A stretch of 64,000 nt of DNA, from the NCBI GenBank assembly GCA_943371025.1, contig CALRTC020000017.1, positions 62,001-126,000 on the forward strand, given 5' to 3'. The notes beneath the pieces were generated by a model, which made no database searches, was not told the origin of the DNA, and saw only the letters and a program-made list of their open reading frames with translations. Origin of the DNA: Niveispirillum sp943371025 (lineage in GTDB: Bacteria > Pseudomonadota > Alphaproteobacteria > Azospirillales > Azospirillaceae). Both the position numbers and the translations under genes were made by a program. Shown here piece after piece: positions 1 to 9,068 of this stretch; position 1 is the stretch's first letter, and every line of letters begins with the position of its first letter.

Positions 1-797
1 GGGCCTGCTGGGCGCTGCTGGACAGCCCGGCGGTGGTGGAGCGGTTGCTGGATGCGGCCGCCCTGTCAGCCGTGCTGTATGTGCTGTGGCAGGCGCGCAC
101 GCTGAATGCGGCACAGCGGCTGGATCTGCTGGTGCTGGTCCTGCTGATGCTGGGGTCGGTGCTGTTCTGGACCCTGCTGGGGCAGAGCCCGGGATCACTG
201 AACATGTTCACAGCCGAATGGGTGGACCTGCACCTTTGGGGCCTGGAAGTGCCCGCCCCGTCCCTGCAATTCCTGCCCTTTGCCTTTGTCATGCTGCTGT
301 CCCTGCCCGTGGCCGGTCTGTGGCGGCTGCTGGACCGGCGCGGGCTGTCACCGCATCCGGTCACGCTGTCGGGTCTGGGCGGCATGCAGATGGGGGCCAG
401 CTTCCTGGTGCTGGTGCTGGGCATCGCGCTGTTGCCCGATGGTCAGCATCTGGGCCTGCTCTGGCTGATCGCGCTTTATCTGATGCAGGCCAGCGGCGAG
501 TTGTTCCTGTCGCCCATCGGCCTGTCCGCCATCACCCGCCTGTCGCCGCCCGCCATCACCGGCACCATGCTGGGCCTGTGGTTCCTCTGTACCGCCTATG
601 CCCAGAAACTGTCGGGCCTGATCAGCCGGGCCACGGTGGCCGATGCCGCCATGAACCCGGCCGACCGGCTGGATCGCTATGCCCAGGTCTATCAGCAGGC
701 AGGGCTGGTCACGGTCGGCGCAGGCCTGGCCATCCTGCTGCTGGGGCTGGTTGTGCGCCGTCTGGGCCGGCGGTTGAACGCGGTGTCGGGTGGGTGA
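1..797 (+). CDS. POT-family (proton-dependent oligopeptide) transporter, C-terminal part
   Basis: The reading frame is open to the left edge, so only the last ~265 residues are present. It is an inner-membrane protein with about six hydrophobic segments. The late segment GELFLSPIGLSAITRLSP matches the conserved POT/PTR2 signature seen in DtpA-type di- and tripeptide symporters, followed by a helix with GTMLGLWFLCTAYAQKLSG, also typical of that family. Peptide uptake would fit the peptidase-like genes downstream. It ends at a TGA and is followed by a strong hairpin. The family call rests on recognised motifs; the substrate is inferred. Confidence 0.85.
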   Translation, partial: ACWALLDSPAVVERLLDAAALSAVLYVLWQARTLNAAQRLDLLVLVLLMLGSVLFWTLLGQSPGSLNMFTAEWVDLHLWGLEVPAPSLQFLPFAFVMLLSLPVAGLWRLLDRRGLSPHPVTLSGLGGMQMGASFLVLVLGIALLPDGQHLGLLWLIALYLMQASGELFLSPIGLSAITRLSPPAITGTMLGLWFLCTAYAQKLSGLISRATVADAAMNPADRLDRYAQVYQQAGLVTVGAGLAILLLGLVVRRLGRRLNAVSGG

Positions 798-819
798 GGT
801 TTGATCCTGAAGCATCCTC

Positions 820-852
820 TTCGCCTTCCCGGCTTGTCGCCGGGAAGGCGAA
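820..852 (+). terminator. Hairpin terminator after the POT transporter
   Basis: A perfect 14-bp inverted repeat (TTCGCCTTCCCGGC, then GCCGGGAAGGCGAA) with a 5-nt loop lies 22 bases after the stop codon. The stem is followed by ATCTTTCTT, a short T-rich tract, as in an intrinsic terminator. Confidence 0.75.
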
Positions 853-863
853 ATCTTTCTTGG

Positions 864-969
864 AGTTTGTCCGGCTTAAATGGAATCGGTTTGGGCCTCC
901 CCACCGTCACCCCGGCGAAGGCCGGGGTGACGGTGGGAATTGCTTCAATGTAAACCTGACAGACCCTAA
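864..969. repeat. MITE-like element A with inverted ends and a central palindrome
   Basis: The left end begins AGTTTGTCCGGCTTAAATGG. The right end (941-969), read in reverse complement, begins TTAGGGTCTGTCAGGTTTAC. Over 29 aligned positions about 20 match, so the ends are imperfect inverted repeats. The middle (902-935) is a palindrome of the GGCGAAGGCC class. A larger relative with the same ends lies at 50961-51289. The motif GCGCCTATAGGC follows at 975-986 and recurs next to several repeats in this window. Confidence 0.6.
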
Positions 970-1197
970 CTGAGCGCCTATAGGCGACCTCCGGCGGCAA
1001 CCGTCGGCACATTACAGATTGTCTGACTTAATCGTGACCCGCCCCCATCATCGGTACGCCATCGCCGCCGATGCTGGGGGCCGCAGCTACGCTTGCCGTC
1101 TTTCTTCTTTATTCTCTGTGACTTAACGTCCCTCGCTCCACAGGCTTGGGTGAGGGGGTGCGACCCTCATGTCACATAACTCCTACAATACGACCAT

Positions 1198-1242
1198 ATA
1201 TCGTATAAGATATTTGACATACGGCCTCGCTTCAGGGATTTT
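1198..1242 (+). promoter_or_regulatory. Candidate promoter and operator of the TonB receptor gene
   Basis: A dyad ATATC-N6-GATAT (1198-1213) directly abuts a TTGACA -35 box (1214-1219). A weak -10, GATTTT, lies 17 bases further on. The dyad also contains TCGTATA, a string shared with the region before the first DUF885 gene and before the gntR at 26036. The rest of 798-1290 holds the hairpin, element A and no gene that I can see. Confidence 0.45.
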
Positions 1243-1289
1243 CCGAAACAGGCGCGAAACGGGGAGCGCTTGTTGAGGGAGAACAATCA

Positions 1290-4193
1290 ATGACACGCGT
1301 AATGAACAAATTTGGCCTGCTGGCCGGCACGGCCATCGCCCTGGCCGGTATGGTCGCCCCGGCGGCCCTGGCCCAGGATGCTGAACTGGCGGAAATCGTC
1401 GTTACCGGCACCCGCATCAAGGCGCCAAACCTGCAGACGGCCAGCCCGCTGACCGCCGTCAACCAGGAGGAGATCAAGTTCTCCGGCGTGACCAGTGCGG
1501 AAAGCCTGCTGAACCGCCTGCCGCAATTCACGGCCGACGCCAATGACAATGTGTCCAACGGCTCTGACGGCACGGCACGCGTGAACCTGCGCAACCTGGG
1601 TTCGGTGCGCAATCTGGTGCTGATCGACGGGCAGCGCATGCTGCCGCCGGAAACCGCCGACATCAACTTCATCCCCAGCGCCATGATCGAGCGCGTGGAT
1701 GTCGTGTCAGGCGGTGCGTCGGCCGTGTACGGGTCTGACGCCATTTCCGGCGTCGTGAACTTCATCATGCGCAAGAACCTGGACGGCGTTCACGCCGACA
1801 TGCAGTATTCCATCAACCATACGCGCAACGACAATGACTATGTCCGCTCGCTGATGACGAAGAAGGGCTTCGACCTGGCGCCCAAGAGCGTCTGGGACGG
1901 CGCCAAGAAGGACGTCAATGTCGCGATGGGCTTCAATTCCGACGACAAGAAGGGCAATGTCACCTTCTATGCCGGTTACCGCGAGGCCAAGCCCGTCACC
2001 CAGGACAGCCGCGATTATTCGGCCTGCGCCCTGAACCTGGATGGTCCGGACGCCCTGGTCTGCGGCGGGTCTTCGAACAATTCATACGGTCTGTTCACCC
2101 TGCTGACCGGCCCCAATTCCGGCAAGACGCTGAACAACACCAAGGACGGCAACAAGACCTGGGTGCCGTATGACAGTTCCTTCGCCTATAATTACGCGCC
2201 CACCAATTACCAGCAGCGGTCCGACAGCCGCGTGACGGCCGGCGCCAATGGCCATTATGAGCTGCTGCCGGAAGTGGAACTCTATGGCTCGTTCATGTTC
2301 ATGGACGACCATACCTATTCCCAGGCGGCCCCGTCGGCCCTGTTCCAGGGCACGGTGTTCCAGATCAACTGCAACAACCCGCTGATGTCGGCGGCCCAGG
2401 CGCAGATGCTGTGCGGTTCCGCCGCCGGCACCGCCACCAACCAGGACACCTTCATCGGTTATCGTCTGACCGGCCCCGGCAGCCAGCCGCGCCGCGACGA
2501 CCTGCGCCATACGGCCTATCGCGTCAGCAGCGGCGTGCGCGGCAAGCTGGGCGACAACTGGACCTATGACACCAACTTCCTCTATTCCAGCATCCGCCTG
2601 GAAGAGAGCTATAAGAACAATGTCGACAATGCCAAGGCCCAGAGGGCCCTGCAGGTCGTCAATGTCAACGGCGTGCCGACCTGCGTGTCCAAGGTCAATG
2701 GCACCGACCCGTCCTGCGTGCCGATCGATGTGTTCAAGTATAACGGCATCTCCCAGGCCGGTTACGAATATCTCTACGCCCCCACCTATACCCGCGGCGT
2801 GCAGACCGAACGCGTGTTCAGCGGCGGCGTGACGGGTCAGCTGGGCGATTACGGGCTGCAGAGCCCGCTGGCCGATGACGGCCTTGCCGTGGCGTTCGGC
2901 GCCGAACACCGGGACGAGACGCTGGACTTCCAGGCCGATGCCCTGGCCCAGGCCGGCGGCACCAAGCCCAATAACGGCAAGCTGAATGTCGAGGAATTCT
3001 ACGGCGAATTGCAGGTGCCGCTGGTCCAGGACAAGGAATTCGTCAAGGAGCTGTCGCTGAATGGCGGCTACCGCATGTCGCGCTATTCCAATGCCGACGA
3101 GTGGACGAAGACCTACAAGACCGAACTGCAATATGCGCCGACGGGTGACATGCGCCTGCGCGGTTCGTACAATCGCGCCGTCCGTGCCGCCAATATCAGC
3201 GAACTGTATGCCCAGCAGGCCCTGGGCAATGTGTCGGGCCAGGACCCCTGCTCCGGCGCCAATCCCACCGCCTCGCTGGCCGCCTGCCAGAAGTCGGGCG
3301 TGACGGCGGCCCAGTATGGCCACATCCCGGAATGCCCGGCCGATACCTGCGTGGCCCAGGGTGGCGGCAACCCGCTGCTGAAGCCGGAAGAGGCCGATAC
3401 CTATACGGCCGGCGTCGTGCTGACGCCGGAATTCATCCGCGGCTTCTCCCTGACGGTTGATTACTTCCATATCAACATCAAGGACTATATCGGGTCGGTG
3501 GACGCGCAGACCGTCATCAACCAGTGCATCCAGACGGGCAACCCGTTCTTCTGCAACCTGTTCCACCGCGATCCGGCCATCGGCGTCCTGTTCGGCAACA
3601 ATGGCTATATCGTATCGACGAACCAGAACACGGGCTTCCTGCGCACCGACGGCCTGGACATCCAGGCCAATTACGCCTTCGACCTGGAAGACGTGATCAA
3701 GGAAGACATGGGCCGCATCGATATCGGCCTGGTCGGCACCTATCTGCTGAGCCGCGAGACGGAACAGCTGCCGGGTCTGGGTTCCTATGACTGCAAGGGC
3801 CTGTTCGGTCCGACCTGCGGTCAGCCCAACCCGACCTGGCGTCACCAGTTGCGCACCACCTGGCAGATGCCGTGGATGGATGCCAGCCTGTCCGTCAACT
3901 GGCGCTATTTCGGGTCGGTCACGCTGTCAACCAACACGGACAATCAGTTCCTGGCGGGCGACAAGGTCAATATCAACGGCAAGATCGGCGCCTACAGCTA
4001 TTTCGATCTGGCCGGTTCGATGACGGTGACCGACGGGCTGAAGCTGCGCGCCGGCATCAACAACATCTTCGACAAGGCGCCGCCGGCCATCGCCGCCGGC
4101 CTGCTCAGCTCGTTTGGCAATGGCAATACCTATCCGGGTGTCTACGACCCGCTGGGCATGAACATGTTTGTCGGCCTGTCGCTGGACTTCTGA
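1290..4193 (+). CDS. TonB-dependent outer-membrane receptor
   Basis: 967-residue outer-membrane receptor that would import a large or scarce nutrient using the TonB/ExbBD energy system. It starts at an ATG preceded by GAGGGA; a second ATG 12 bases downstream is also possible. The N-terminus carries a signal peptide ending near AALAQ. A TonB-box-like AEIVVTGTRI follows at about residues 34-43, then a plug domain (PLTAVNQEEIKFSGVTSAES) and a long beta-barrel ending in FVGLSLDF, with the terminal aromatic residue usual for outer-membrane proteins. It belongs to the CirA-like group often called Oar/IroN-like. Neighbouring peptidase-like and permease genes suggest a peptide ligand; that is inference. 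Confidence 0.9.
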   Translation: MTRVMNKFGLLAGTAIALAGMVAPAALAQDAELAEIVVTGTRIKAPNLQTASPLTAVNQEEIKFSGVTSAESLLNRLPQFTADANDNVSNGSDGTARVNLRNLGSVRNLVLIDGQRMLPPETADINFIPSAMIERVDVVSGGASAVYGSDAISGVVNFIMRKNLDGVHADMQYSINHTRNDNDYVRSLMTKKGFDLAPKSVWDGAKKDVNVAMGFNSDDKKGNVTFYAGYREAKPVTQDSRDYSACALNLDGPDALVCGGSSNNSYGLFTLLTGPNSGKTLNNTKDGNKTWVPYDSSFAYNYAPTNYQQRSDSRVTAGANGHYELLPEVELYGSFMFMDDHTYSQAAPSALFQGTVFQINCNNPLMSAAQAQMLCGSAAGTATNQDTFIGYRLTGPGSQPRRDDLRHTAYRVSSGVRGKLGDNWTYDTNFLYSSIRLEESYKNNVDNAKAQRALQVVNVNGVPTCVSKVNGTDPSCVPIDVFKYNGISQAGYEYLYAPTYTRGVQTERVFSGGVTGQLGDYGLQSPLADDGLAVAFGAEHRDETLDFQADALAQAGGTKPNNGKLNVEEFYGELQVPLVQDKEFVKELSLNGGYRMSRYSNADEWTKTYKTELQYAPTGDMRLRGSYNRAVRAANISELYAQQALGNVSGQDPCSGANPTASLAACQKSGVTAAQYGHIPECPADTCVAQGGGNPLLKPEEADTYTAGVVLTPEFIRGFSLTVDYFHINIKDYIGSVDAQTVINQCIQTGNPFFCNLFHRDPAIGVLFGNNGYIVSTNQNTGFLRTDGLDIQANYAFDLEDVIKEDMGRIDIGLVGTYLLSRETEQLPGLGSYDCKGLFGPTCGQPNPTWRHQLRTTWQMPWMDASLSVNWRYFGSVTLSTNTDNQFLAGDKVNINGKIGAYSYFDLAGSMTVTDGLKLRAGINNIFDKAPPAIAAGLLSSFGNGNTYPGVYDPLGMNMFVGLSLDF

Positions 4194-4228
4194 TTTCACC
4201 CCCGTCCCGCTTGGGACGTCCTCAGCCT

Positions 4229-4263
4229 GCCCTGTCCGGTTCGCCGGACAGGGCGCCTTTTTC
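4229..4263 (+). terminator. Intrinsic terminator of the TonB receptor gene
   Basis: An 11-bp perfect stem GCCCTGTCCGG with TTCG loop and CCGGACAGGGC is followed by GCCTTTTTC. It lies 35 bases after the receptor stop codon. Stable UUCG tetraloop plus U-tract make this the clearest intrinsic terminator in the window. Confidence 0.88.
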
Positions 4264-4354
4264 GGCTGGGGCAATAGCCGTCAGGTGGTCAGGGGAACTT
4301 GTGCCATCCCGGCATGGTAAAGGGGCGCTGACATATCCCTCTGGAGTAAAGGTG

Positions 4355-4470
4355 CCTCCCCCGCGAAAGCGGGGGTCCAGGGGCCAAGCGCCCGACGCAG
4401 CAGCAGCTCAGGTCAAGACAGCGTAGAGGTTTTTCTTGTGGCCCCTGGACCCCCGCTTTCGCGGGGGAGG
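4355..4470. repeat. Paired palindrome, class 3 (CCTCCCCCGCGAAAGCGGGGG)
   Basis: Two inverted arms of about 31 bases, each itself a hairpin with GAAA loop (CCCCCGC-GAAA-GCGGGGG), flank a ~54-base spacer. The same arms recur at 41821-41908 and, without spacer, at 27858-27889. No coding content. Confidence 0.85.
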
Positions 4471-4528
4471 CAGGGAAACGCAACTGGTTAAGTTGGCGCC
4501 TGCCGGTCGTAACCGAGGTACCCCCCCT

Positions 4529-5173
4529 TCACCCTTCCAGCTGTTCCTTCAGATCATCCAGGGTGGCGCCGATATGGAGGGCGGTCAGGGTTTCGACCTG
4601 GGCGCCATCGCGGGCCAGCCAGGCTTGCAGGATCTGGCGATGTTCGCGCCGCGCCCGTTCCTCCCGCCCCTGTGGGGCCAGATGCACGCGGACATAGCGT
4701 TCGGACAGGATGTGCAGCCGCTTCAGCAGGGTATAGGTCACGGGTCCGGCCGGGCGGATCAGGGTCAGGTGGAACAGGCGGTTGCCGGTGACATGGTCGG
4801 TGCCGTCGGCAATGTCCTGCTGCTGTTCCAGGGTGGTCAGAGCCAGTTCGGCCGCCTTGCGGTCTTCGTCGCCGGCATTGCGGGCGCCATCGGCCGTGGC
4901 GAACGGTTCCAGCCGCAGGCGCAGCGCGAAGACTTCCGTGGCTTCCGCCGCCGACAGCGGGCGCACGACATAACCGCGATTGGGATAGGAGGTCAGCAGA
5001 CCATCCTGTTCCAGGCGCCCCAGGGCCTCGCGCAGGGGAATCTTGCTGACGCCCAGTTCATTGGCGATCACGTCCTGACGCACAGGCGTGCCCGGCGCCA
5101 TCTTCCCGGTCAGGATATGGCGTTTCACCACGTCGTAGGTCTGGTCGGAAAGCGTTCTGACAATGATGCTCAT
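4529..5173 (-). CDS. GntR-family regulator, FadR subfamily (FCD domain)
   Basis: About 214-residue DNA-binding repressor. An N-terminal winged helix (QDVIANELGVSKIPLREALG) is followed by PNRGYVVRPLS and an all-helical FCD ligand domain. The FCD domain begins at EVFALRLRLEP and has the metal/ligand-type histidines of this group (FHLTLI, EHRQIL). I chose the ATG at 5173; an upstream TTG at 5203 would add ten residues and has no better ribosome site. It lies between the TonB receptor (same locus, opposite strand) and the DUF885 genes it is divergent from. It is therefore the likely regulator of this uptake block; ligand unknown. Confidence 0.85.
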   Translation of the reverse strand: MSIIVRTLSDQTYDVVKRHILTGKMAPGTPVRQDVIANELGVSKIPLREALGRLEQDGLLTSYPNRGYVVRPLSAAEATEVFALRLRLEPFATADGARNAGDEDRKAAELALTTLEQQQDIADGTDHVTGNRLFHLTLIRPAGPVTYTLLKRLHILSERYVRVHLAPQGREERARREHRQILQAWLARDGAQVETLTALHIGATLDDLKEQLEG

Positions 5174-5356
5174 TCTGGTCCACTCGGGCGACACCGGGTC
5201 CAACTTCAGAGGGATGCCGCAGCCTTGTCAATCCATTTCAATGGCTCTTCCGCGCTGCGGCAGGCAACCGGCCGTCCCCAGGGGGCGGGTGCCGGTCACG
5301 GTATGGTTGCCTGCGGAAACAGGGGCTGGCGGCATTCCCTGTTGCGATCCCCGAAT

Positions 5357-5378
5357 ATTCGTCTAAAGTATACGAAAT
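5357..5378. promoter_or_regulatory. Candidate operator between gntR and the DUF885 genes
   Basis: ATTCGT-N9-ACGAAAT forms a 6-bp dyad whose centre is AAAGTATAC. It lies in the 260-base divergent region between the gntR start (5173) and the first DUF885 gene (5435). GT-AT-AC cores are common in FadR-type operators, so this is a plausible binding site of the adjacent regulator. Confidence 0.4.
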
Positions 5379-5434
5379 CACTGCCCGCCTTGGCGTGGCC
5401 CCATCCTGATCCGGCATGGAAGGAAAGTGGCGTG

Positions 5435-7207
5435 GTGAAGATGTTGCGGCGTGTCGTTCCCCGGGGCCTGCAGGCCCTGCTGCTGACGACCGCTCTGGTC
5501 CTGTCGCCGGCAGCCCTGGCCGGGGCGGCGGACTGGTCCGGCCTGTCGGCCGATTACAGCCGTTTCCTTTCGGATATTGACCCGGTCACGGCCGGGCAGC
5601 GCGGCGATCTGGCCGCCGCTTCCCGCTGGCCCGATGACAGCCCCGCCGCCATCCAGGCAAGGCGCGCCGCCCTGCAGGCCTTCCAGAAACGGCTGGAGGC
5701 GGTGCCCGCCGCGGACCTGTCCGAACAGGACGCGTTGAGCCGTGCCATCATGGCGCGTCAGGTTTCCATCGCGCTGGACGCCATTCAATTCGGGGAGGAA
5801 CGCATCCCCTTCGTCGATGGCGAGGGCTTCTTTACCGTGCCGGAAACGCAGGCGGCCATGACCGTCCTGTCGGGTGAGGCGGCAGCGGAAGCCTGGATCA
5901 CCCGCATCGCGTCGGTACCCGCCTATTTCGACAATGCCATCACCAATATGCGCCGGGGCATGAAGGACCGTTTCACCCAGACGGGCCAGACGGTGGACAA
6001 GGCCGTGAAGGTCCTGCGCGAGCTGTCGCGCGAACCGGCTGACAAAAGCGCCCTGCTGATCCCGTTCGACACGCTGCCGGCCACGGTGGACGCGGCCCGG
6101 CGCCAGGCGCTGCGCGACCGGGCCATTGCCCTGATCACGCAGAAGGTGCGCCCGGCCCAGGCGGCGGCGGCCGGCTTCCTGGAAAAGGAATATCGGCCGA
6201 AGGCGCGGGCCGCCCTGGGCGCCGGCACGCTGGACCAGGGGCGCTATTACGCCTTTCTGATCCGCCGCTTCACCACCCTGCCCCTGGACGCCGCTTCCAT
6301 CCACGCCCAGGGCAAGGCGGAAATCGCCCGCATCCGGGCGGAGATGGAAAAGCTGCTGGCCGATAACGGCATCCATCAGGGTGTGCGCGACTATCTTCTG
6401 TCCATGCGGGCCGATCCGGCGCTGCGGGCCGCCAGCACCCAGGCCTATGCCGAACGCGCGGCTGAGATCGGCAAGCGCACCGACTATCTGCTGCCCCGCT
6501 ATTTCGGTCTGCTGCCGCGCCTGCCCTATGGCATCCGGCAGAAGCCGCCGGGTCTGGACAGCATTTCATCGGGATATCTGCCGGGCAGCCCGGAAGCGGG
6601 CGTGGCCGGGGCCGTGGTCTATGGCGGCGGGGCCGGCAATGATCTGGCGGCCCTGCCCGCCTGGCTGCTGCATGAAGGGGTGCCGGGGCACCATCTGCAG
6701 ATCGCCTTGGCCCAGGAAAACACCGCCCTGCCCGATTATCGCCGCCTGGATGATGTCACCGCCTTTGTCGAAGGCTGGGCGCTGTACAGCGAACGGCTGG
6801 GGGTGGAGATGGGCATCTACCAGTCCGTGCCCGAACATATGGGCCGCCTGTCCATGGAAATGTGGCGCGCCTGCCGGCTGGTGATGGATACGGGCGTGCA
6901 TGCCATGGGCTGGACCCGCGATCAGGCGGCCGCCTGCCTGCTGGAAAACACCGCCATGTCGACCGAAGGCGCCTATCGCGAGACCGACCGCTATATCGGC
7001 TGGCCCGGTCAGGCGCTGGCCTACAAACTGGGGGAGATGAAGATCGTCTCCCTGCGGCGCGACGCCGAAGCCGCGCTTGGCCCCCGGTTTGACCTGCGCG
7101 CCTTCCATGACCTGCTGCTGTCCGGGGGCGCCCTGCCGCTGGACATGCTGGATGCCCGCGTCCATGCCTATATCGCCCGCCTTTCGTCCCCGCCCAAGCC
7201 CGAATAA
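5435..7207 (+). CDS. DUF885 metallopeptidase-like protein, secreted
   Basis: 590-residue exported protein of the DUF885 family, whose members look like zinc carboxypeptidase/oligopeptidase relatives. The frame stays open far upstream, but the true start is set by AAGGAAAG 7 bases before a GTG at 5435. From there a signal peptide runs (basic start, hydrophobic core, ALAGAA). The zinc-binding motif HEGVPGHH begins at residue 413, and EGWALYSERLG follows about 35 residues later with a candidate glutamate ligand. The family is not fully characterised, so peptidase activity is inferred. It is followed 15 bases later by a paralogue in the same operon. Confidence 0.88.
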   Translation: MKMLRRVVPRGLQALLLTTALVLSPAALAGAADWSGLSADYSRFLSDIDPVTAGQRGDLAAASRWPDDSPAAIQARRAALQAFQKRLEAVPAADLSEQDALSRAIMARQVSIALDAIQFGEERIPFVDGEGFFTVPETQAAMTVLSGEAAAEAWITRIASVPAYFDNAITNMRRGMKDRFTQTGQTVDKAVKVLRELSREPADKSALLIPFDTLPATVDAARRQALRDRAIALITQKVRPAQAAAAGFLEKEYRPKARAALGAGTLDQGRYYAFLIRRFTTLPLDAASIHAQGKAEIARIRAEMEKLLADNGIHQGVRDYLLSMRADPALRAASTQAYAERAAEIGKRTDYLLPRYFGLLPRLPYGIRQKPPGLDSISSGYLPGSPEAGVAGAVVYGGGAGNDLAALPAWLLHEGVPGHHLQIALAQENTALPDYRRLDDVTAFVEGWALYSERLGVEMGIYQSVPEHMGRLSMEMWRACRLVMDTGVHAMGWTRDQAAACLLENTAMSTEGAYRETDRYIGWPGQALAYKLGEMKIVSLRRDAEAALGPRFDLRAFHDLLLSGGALPLDMLDARVHAYIARLSSPPKPE

Positions 7208-7222
7208 GGGAAAGAAGATCAG

Positions 7223-9022
7223 ATGAGCAATCCGCCTGTTCCCACCGCCCCCGGTCGCTTCCGCAGCCGCATGCTGGCCCTTGGCACCGGCATCAGCCTG
7301 GCCCTGCTGTGCGCGACCAGCGCCCTGGCCACCCCGGTTGACGACCTGCGCGCCACCCTGTCCGACTATGACAGCTTCCTGAACCAGGCCGATCCGATCG
7401 GCGCCGGACAGCGCGGCGACCTGGAAGCCGCCAAGCGCTGGCCCGATGACAGCCCCAAGGCGGTGGCCGACCGGCAGCGCGCCATCGCCCAGTTCCGCGA
7501 CCGGTTGAACGCCATCCCTGCCGCCGGCCTGACGGGCCAGGATGCGCTGAACCATGCCCTGCTGCTGCGCCGCGTGACCCTGGACCTGGAAGGGGCCAAG
7601 TTTGACGAGGAGCGCATCCCCTTCAGCAATGACAGCGGCTTTTTCAGCGTGCCCGGCTATATCGCCGACGGCACCCGCCTGCACAATGCGGCAGAGGTGG
7701 AGGCCTATCTGGTGCGCATGGCCGGGCTTCCGGGCTATTACGAGACCGAGATCGCCAATATGCGCCGGGGCCTGAAGACGGGCTTCGTGCAGCCGCGCCT
7801 GATCGCGGAAACGGCCGTGCGCATGACCAAGGTGCTGGCCGAGGTGAAGCCGGAGGATAATGCCCTTCTGGCCCCGCTGAAGCAGCTTCCCGCCACCATC
7901 CCCGCCGCCGACCGCGAGGCGTACCTGAAGCGCGGGCTGGAGATCGTGAAGACCAAGGTGAAGCCGGCGGAACTGGCGCTGGTCGATTTCTTCGCCAAGG
8001 AATATCTGCCGAAATCGCGACCCACGCTGGGCGCGTCGTCCCTGCCCAATGGCAAGGAATATTACGCCTACCGCGTGAAGCGGGAGACGACGACGACCAT
8101 GACCCCCGACCAGATCTATGATCTGGGCCGGTCGGAGATCACCCGCATCCGGGCGGAGATGGACAAGACCATCAAGCAGACGGGCTTCAAGGGTGATTTC
8201 AAGGAATTCCTGGCCTTCCTGCGCACCGACCCGCAATTCTACGCCACCTCGCGTGAGCAATTGCTGGAAAAGGCCAGCCGTCTGGCCAAGCGCATCGACG
8301 ACAAGCTGCCGGAATATTTCAGCCTGCTGCCCCGCCTGACCTATGGCGTGCGCCCCGTGCCGGCCGAGATCGAAGACGGCTACACCTCCGGCCGCTATAA
8401 TCCCGGCAGCCCCGAACAGGGCGTGGCCGGCGGCTTGATGATCAACACCTCGCACCTGAACATGCGCCCGCTTTACGAGATGCCGGCCCTGGTCGCGCAT
8501 GAAGGTGTGCCCGGTCACCATCTGCAGATCGCGCTGGCCCAGGAACAGAAGGACGTGCCGCAGTTCCGCCGCCAGGATGACGTGACCGCCTTCGTCGAAG
8601 GCTGGGCGCTTTATACCGAGCAGCTGGTCGAGGATATGGGCATGTACACCACGCCCTATGAGAAGTTCGGCCAGCTGTCCATGGAGATGTGGCGCGCCTG
8701 CCGTCTGGTCATGGATACGGGCATCCACTGGAAGGGCATGGGCCGCGAGGAAGCAGCAAGCTGCCTGCGCGACAACAGCGCGCTCGCCGAAAAGAACATC
8801 CAGAGCGAGACGGACCGCTACATCGCCTGGCCCGGTCAGGCGCTGGGCTACAAGATCGGTCAGCTGAAGATTTCCGAATTGCGGGCACGGGCCGAAAAGG
8901 CGCTGGGGCCGAAATTCGACATCAAGCAGTTCCACGCCCTGGTCCTGAATGACGGCCCCATGCCCATGACCATGGTCGAACAGCGTATCGACGGCTGGAT
9001 CAAGGCTGGCGGGGGGAAGTGA
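7223..9022 (+). CDS. DUF885 metallopeptidase-like protein, second paralogue
   Basis: 599-residue exported paralogue of the preceding gene, sharing the same domain plan: signal peptide ending near SALATPVDD, mature DUF885 domain, HEGVPGHH at about residue 426, then EGWALYTEQL and SMEMWRACRLVMDTG. The start ATG has AAAGAAG upstream. The two copies have clearly diverged, for example in the segment before the zinc site (a DMRPLYEMP-like stretch here, a glycine-rich stretch in the first). They may therefore differ in substrate. Both probably act in the periplasm on peptides entering through the TonB receptor; this is inference from context. Confidence 0.88.
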   Translation: MSNPPVPTAPGRFRSRMLALGTGISLALLCATSALATPVDDLRATLSDYDSFLNQADPIGAGQRGDLEAAKRWPDDSPKAVADRQRAIAQFRDRLNAIPAAGLTGQDALNHALLLRRVTLDLEGAKFDEERIPFSNDSGFFSVPGYIADGTRLHNAAEVEAYLVRMAGLPGYYETEIANMRRGLKTGFVQPRLIAETAVRMTKVLAEVKPEDNALLAPLKQLPATIPAADREAYLKRGLEIVKTKVKPAELALVDFFAKEYLPKSRPTLGASSLPNGKEYYAYRVKRETTTTMTPDQIYDLGRSEITRIRAEMDKTIKQTGFKGDFKEFLAFLRTDPQFYATSREQLLEKASRLAKRIDDKLPEYFSLLPRLTYGVRPVPAEIEDGYTSGRYNPGSPEQGVAGGLMINTSHLNMRPLYEMPALVAHEGVPGHHLQIALAQEQKDVPQFRRQDDVTAFVEGWALYTEQLVEDMGMYTTPYEKFGQLSMEMWRACRLVMDTGIHWKGMGREEAASCLRDNSALAEKNIQSETDRYIAWPGQALGYKIGQLKISELRARAEKALGPKFDIKQFHALVLNDGPMPMTMVEQRIDGWIKAGGGK

Positions 9023-9068
9023 TTCCGGTAGCGGGAGTGACGACCTCCCTCCCGCTCAGCCCTCTCTT

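Noticed and set aside
4436..5434. Upstream extension of the first DUF885 frame
   Set aside because: The frame is open but runs antisense through the gntR gene and the palindrome. The signal peptide and ribosome site fix the start near 5435.
6566..8935. A 789-codon open frame antisense to both DUF885 genes
   Set aside because: It mirrors two real genes on the other strand, has low-complexity Gly/Gln/His/Arg-rich composition typical of GC-rich shadow frames, and matches no family I know. Similar antisense frames at 2082-3845, 10778-13174, 20805-22622, 30430-32628 and 36657-38987 were rejected for the same reason.
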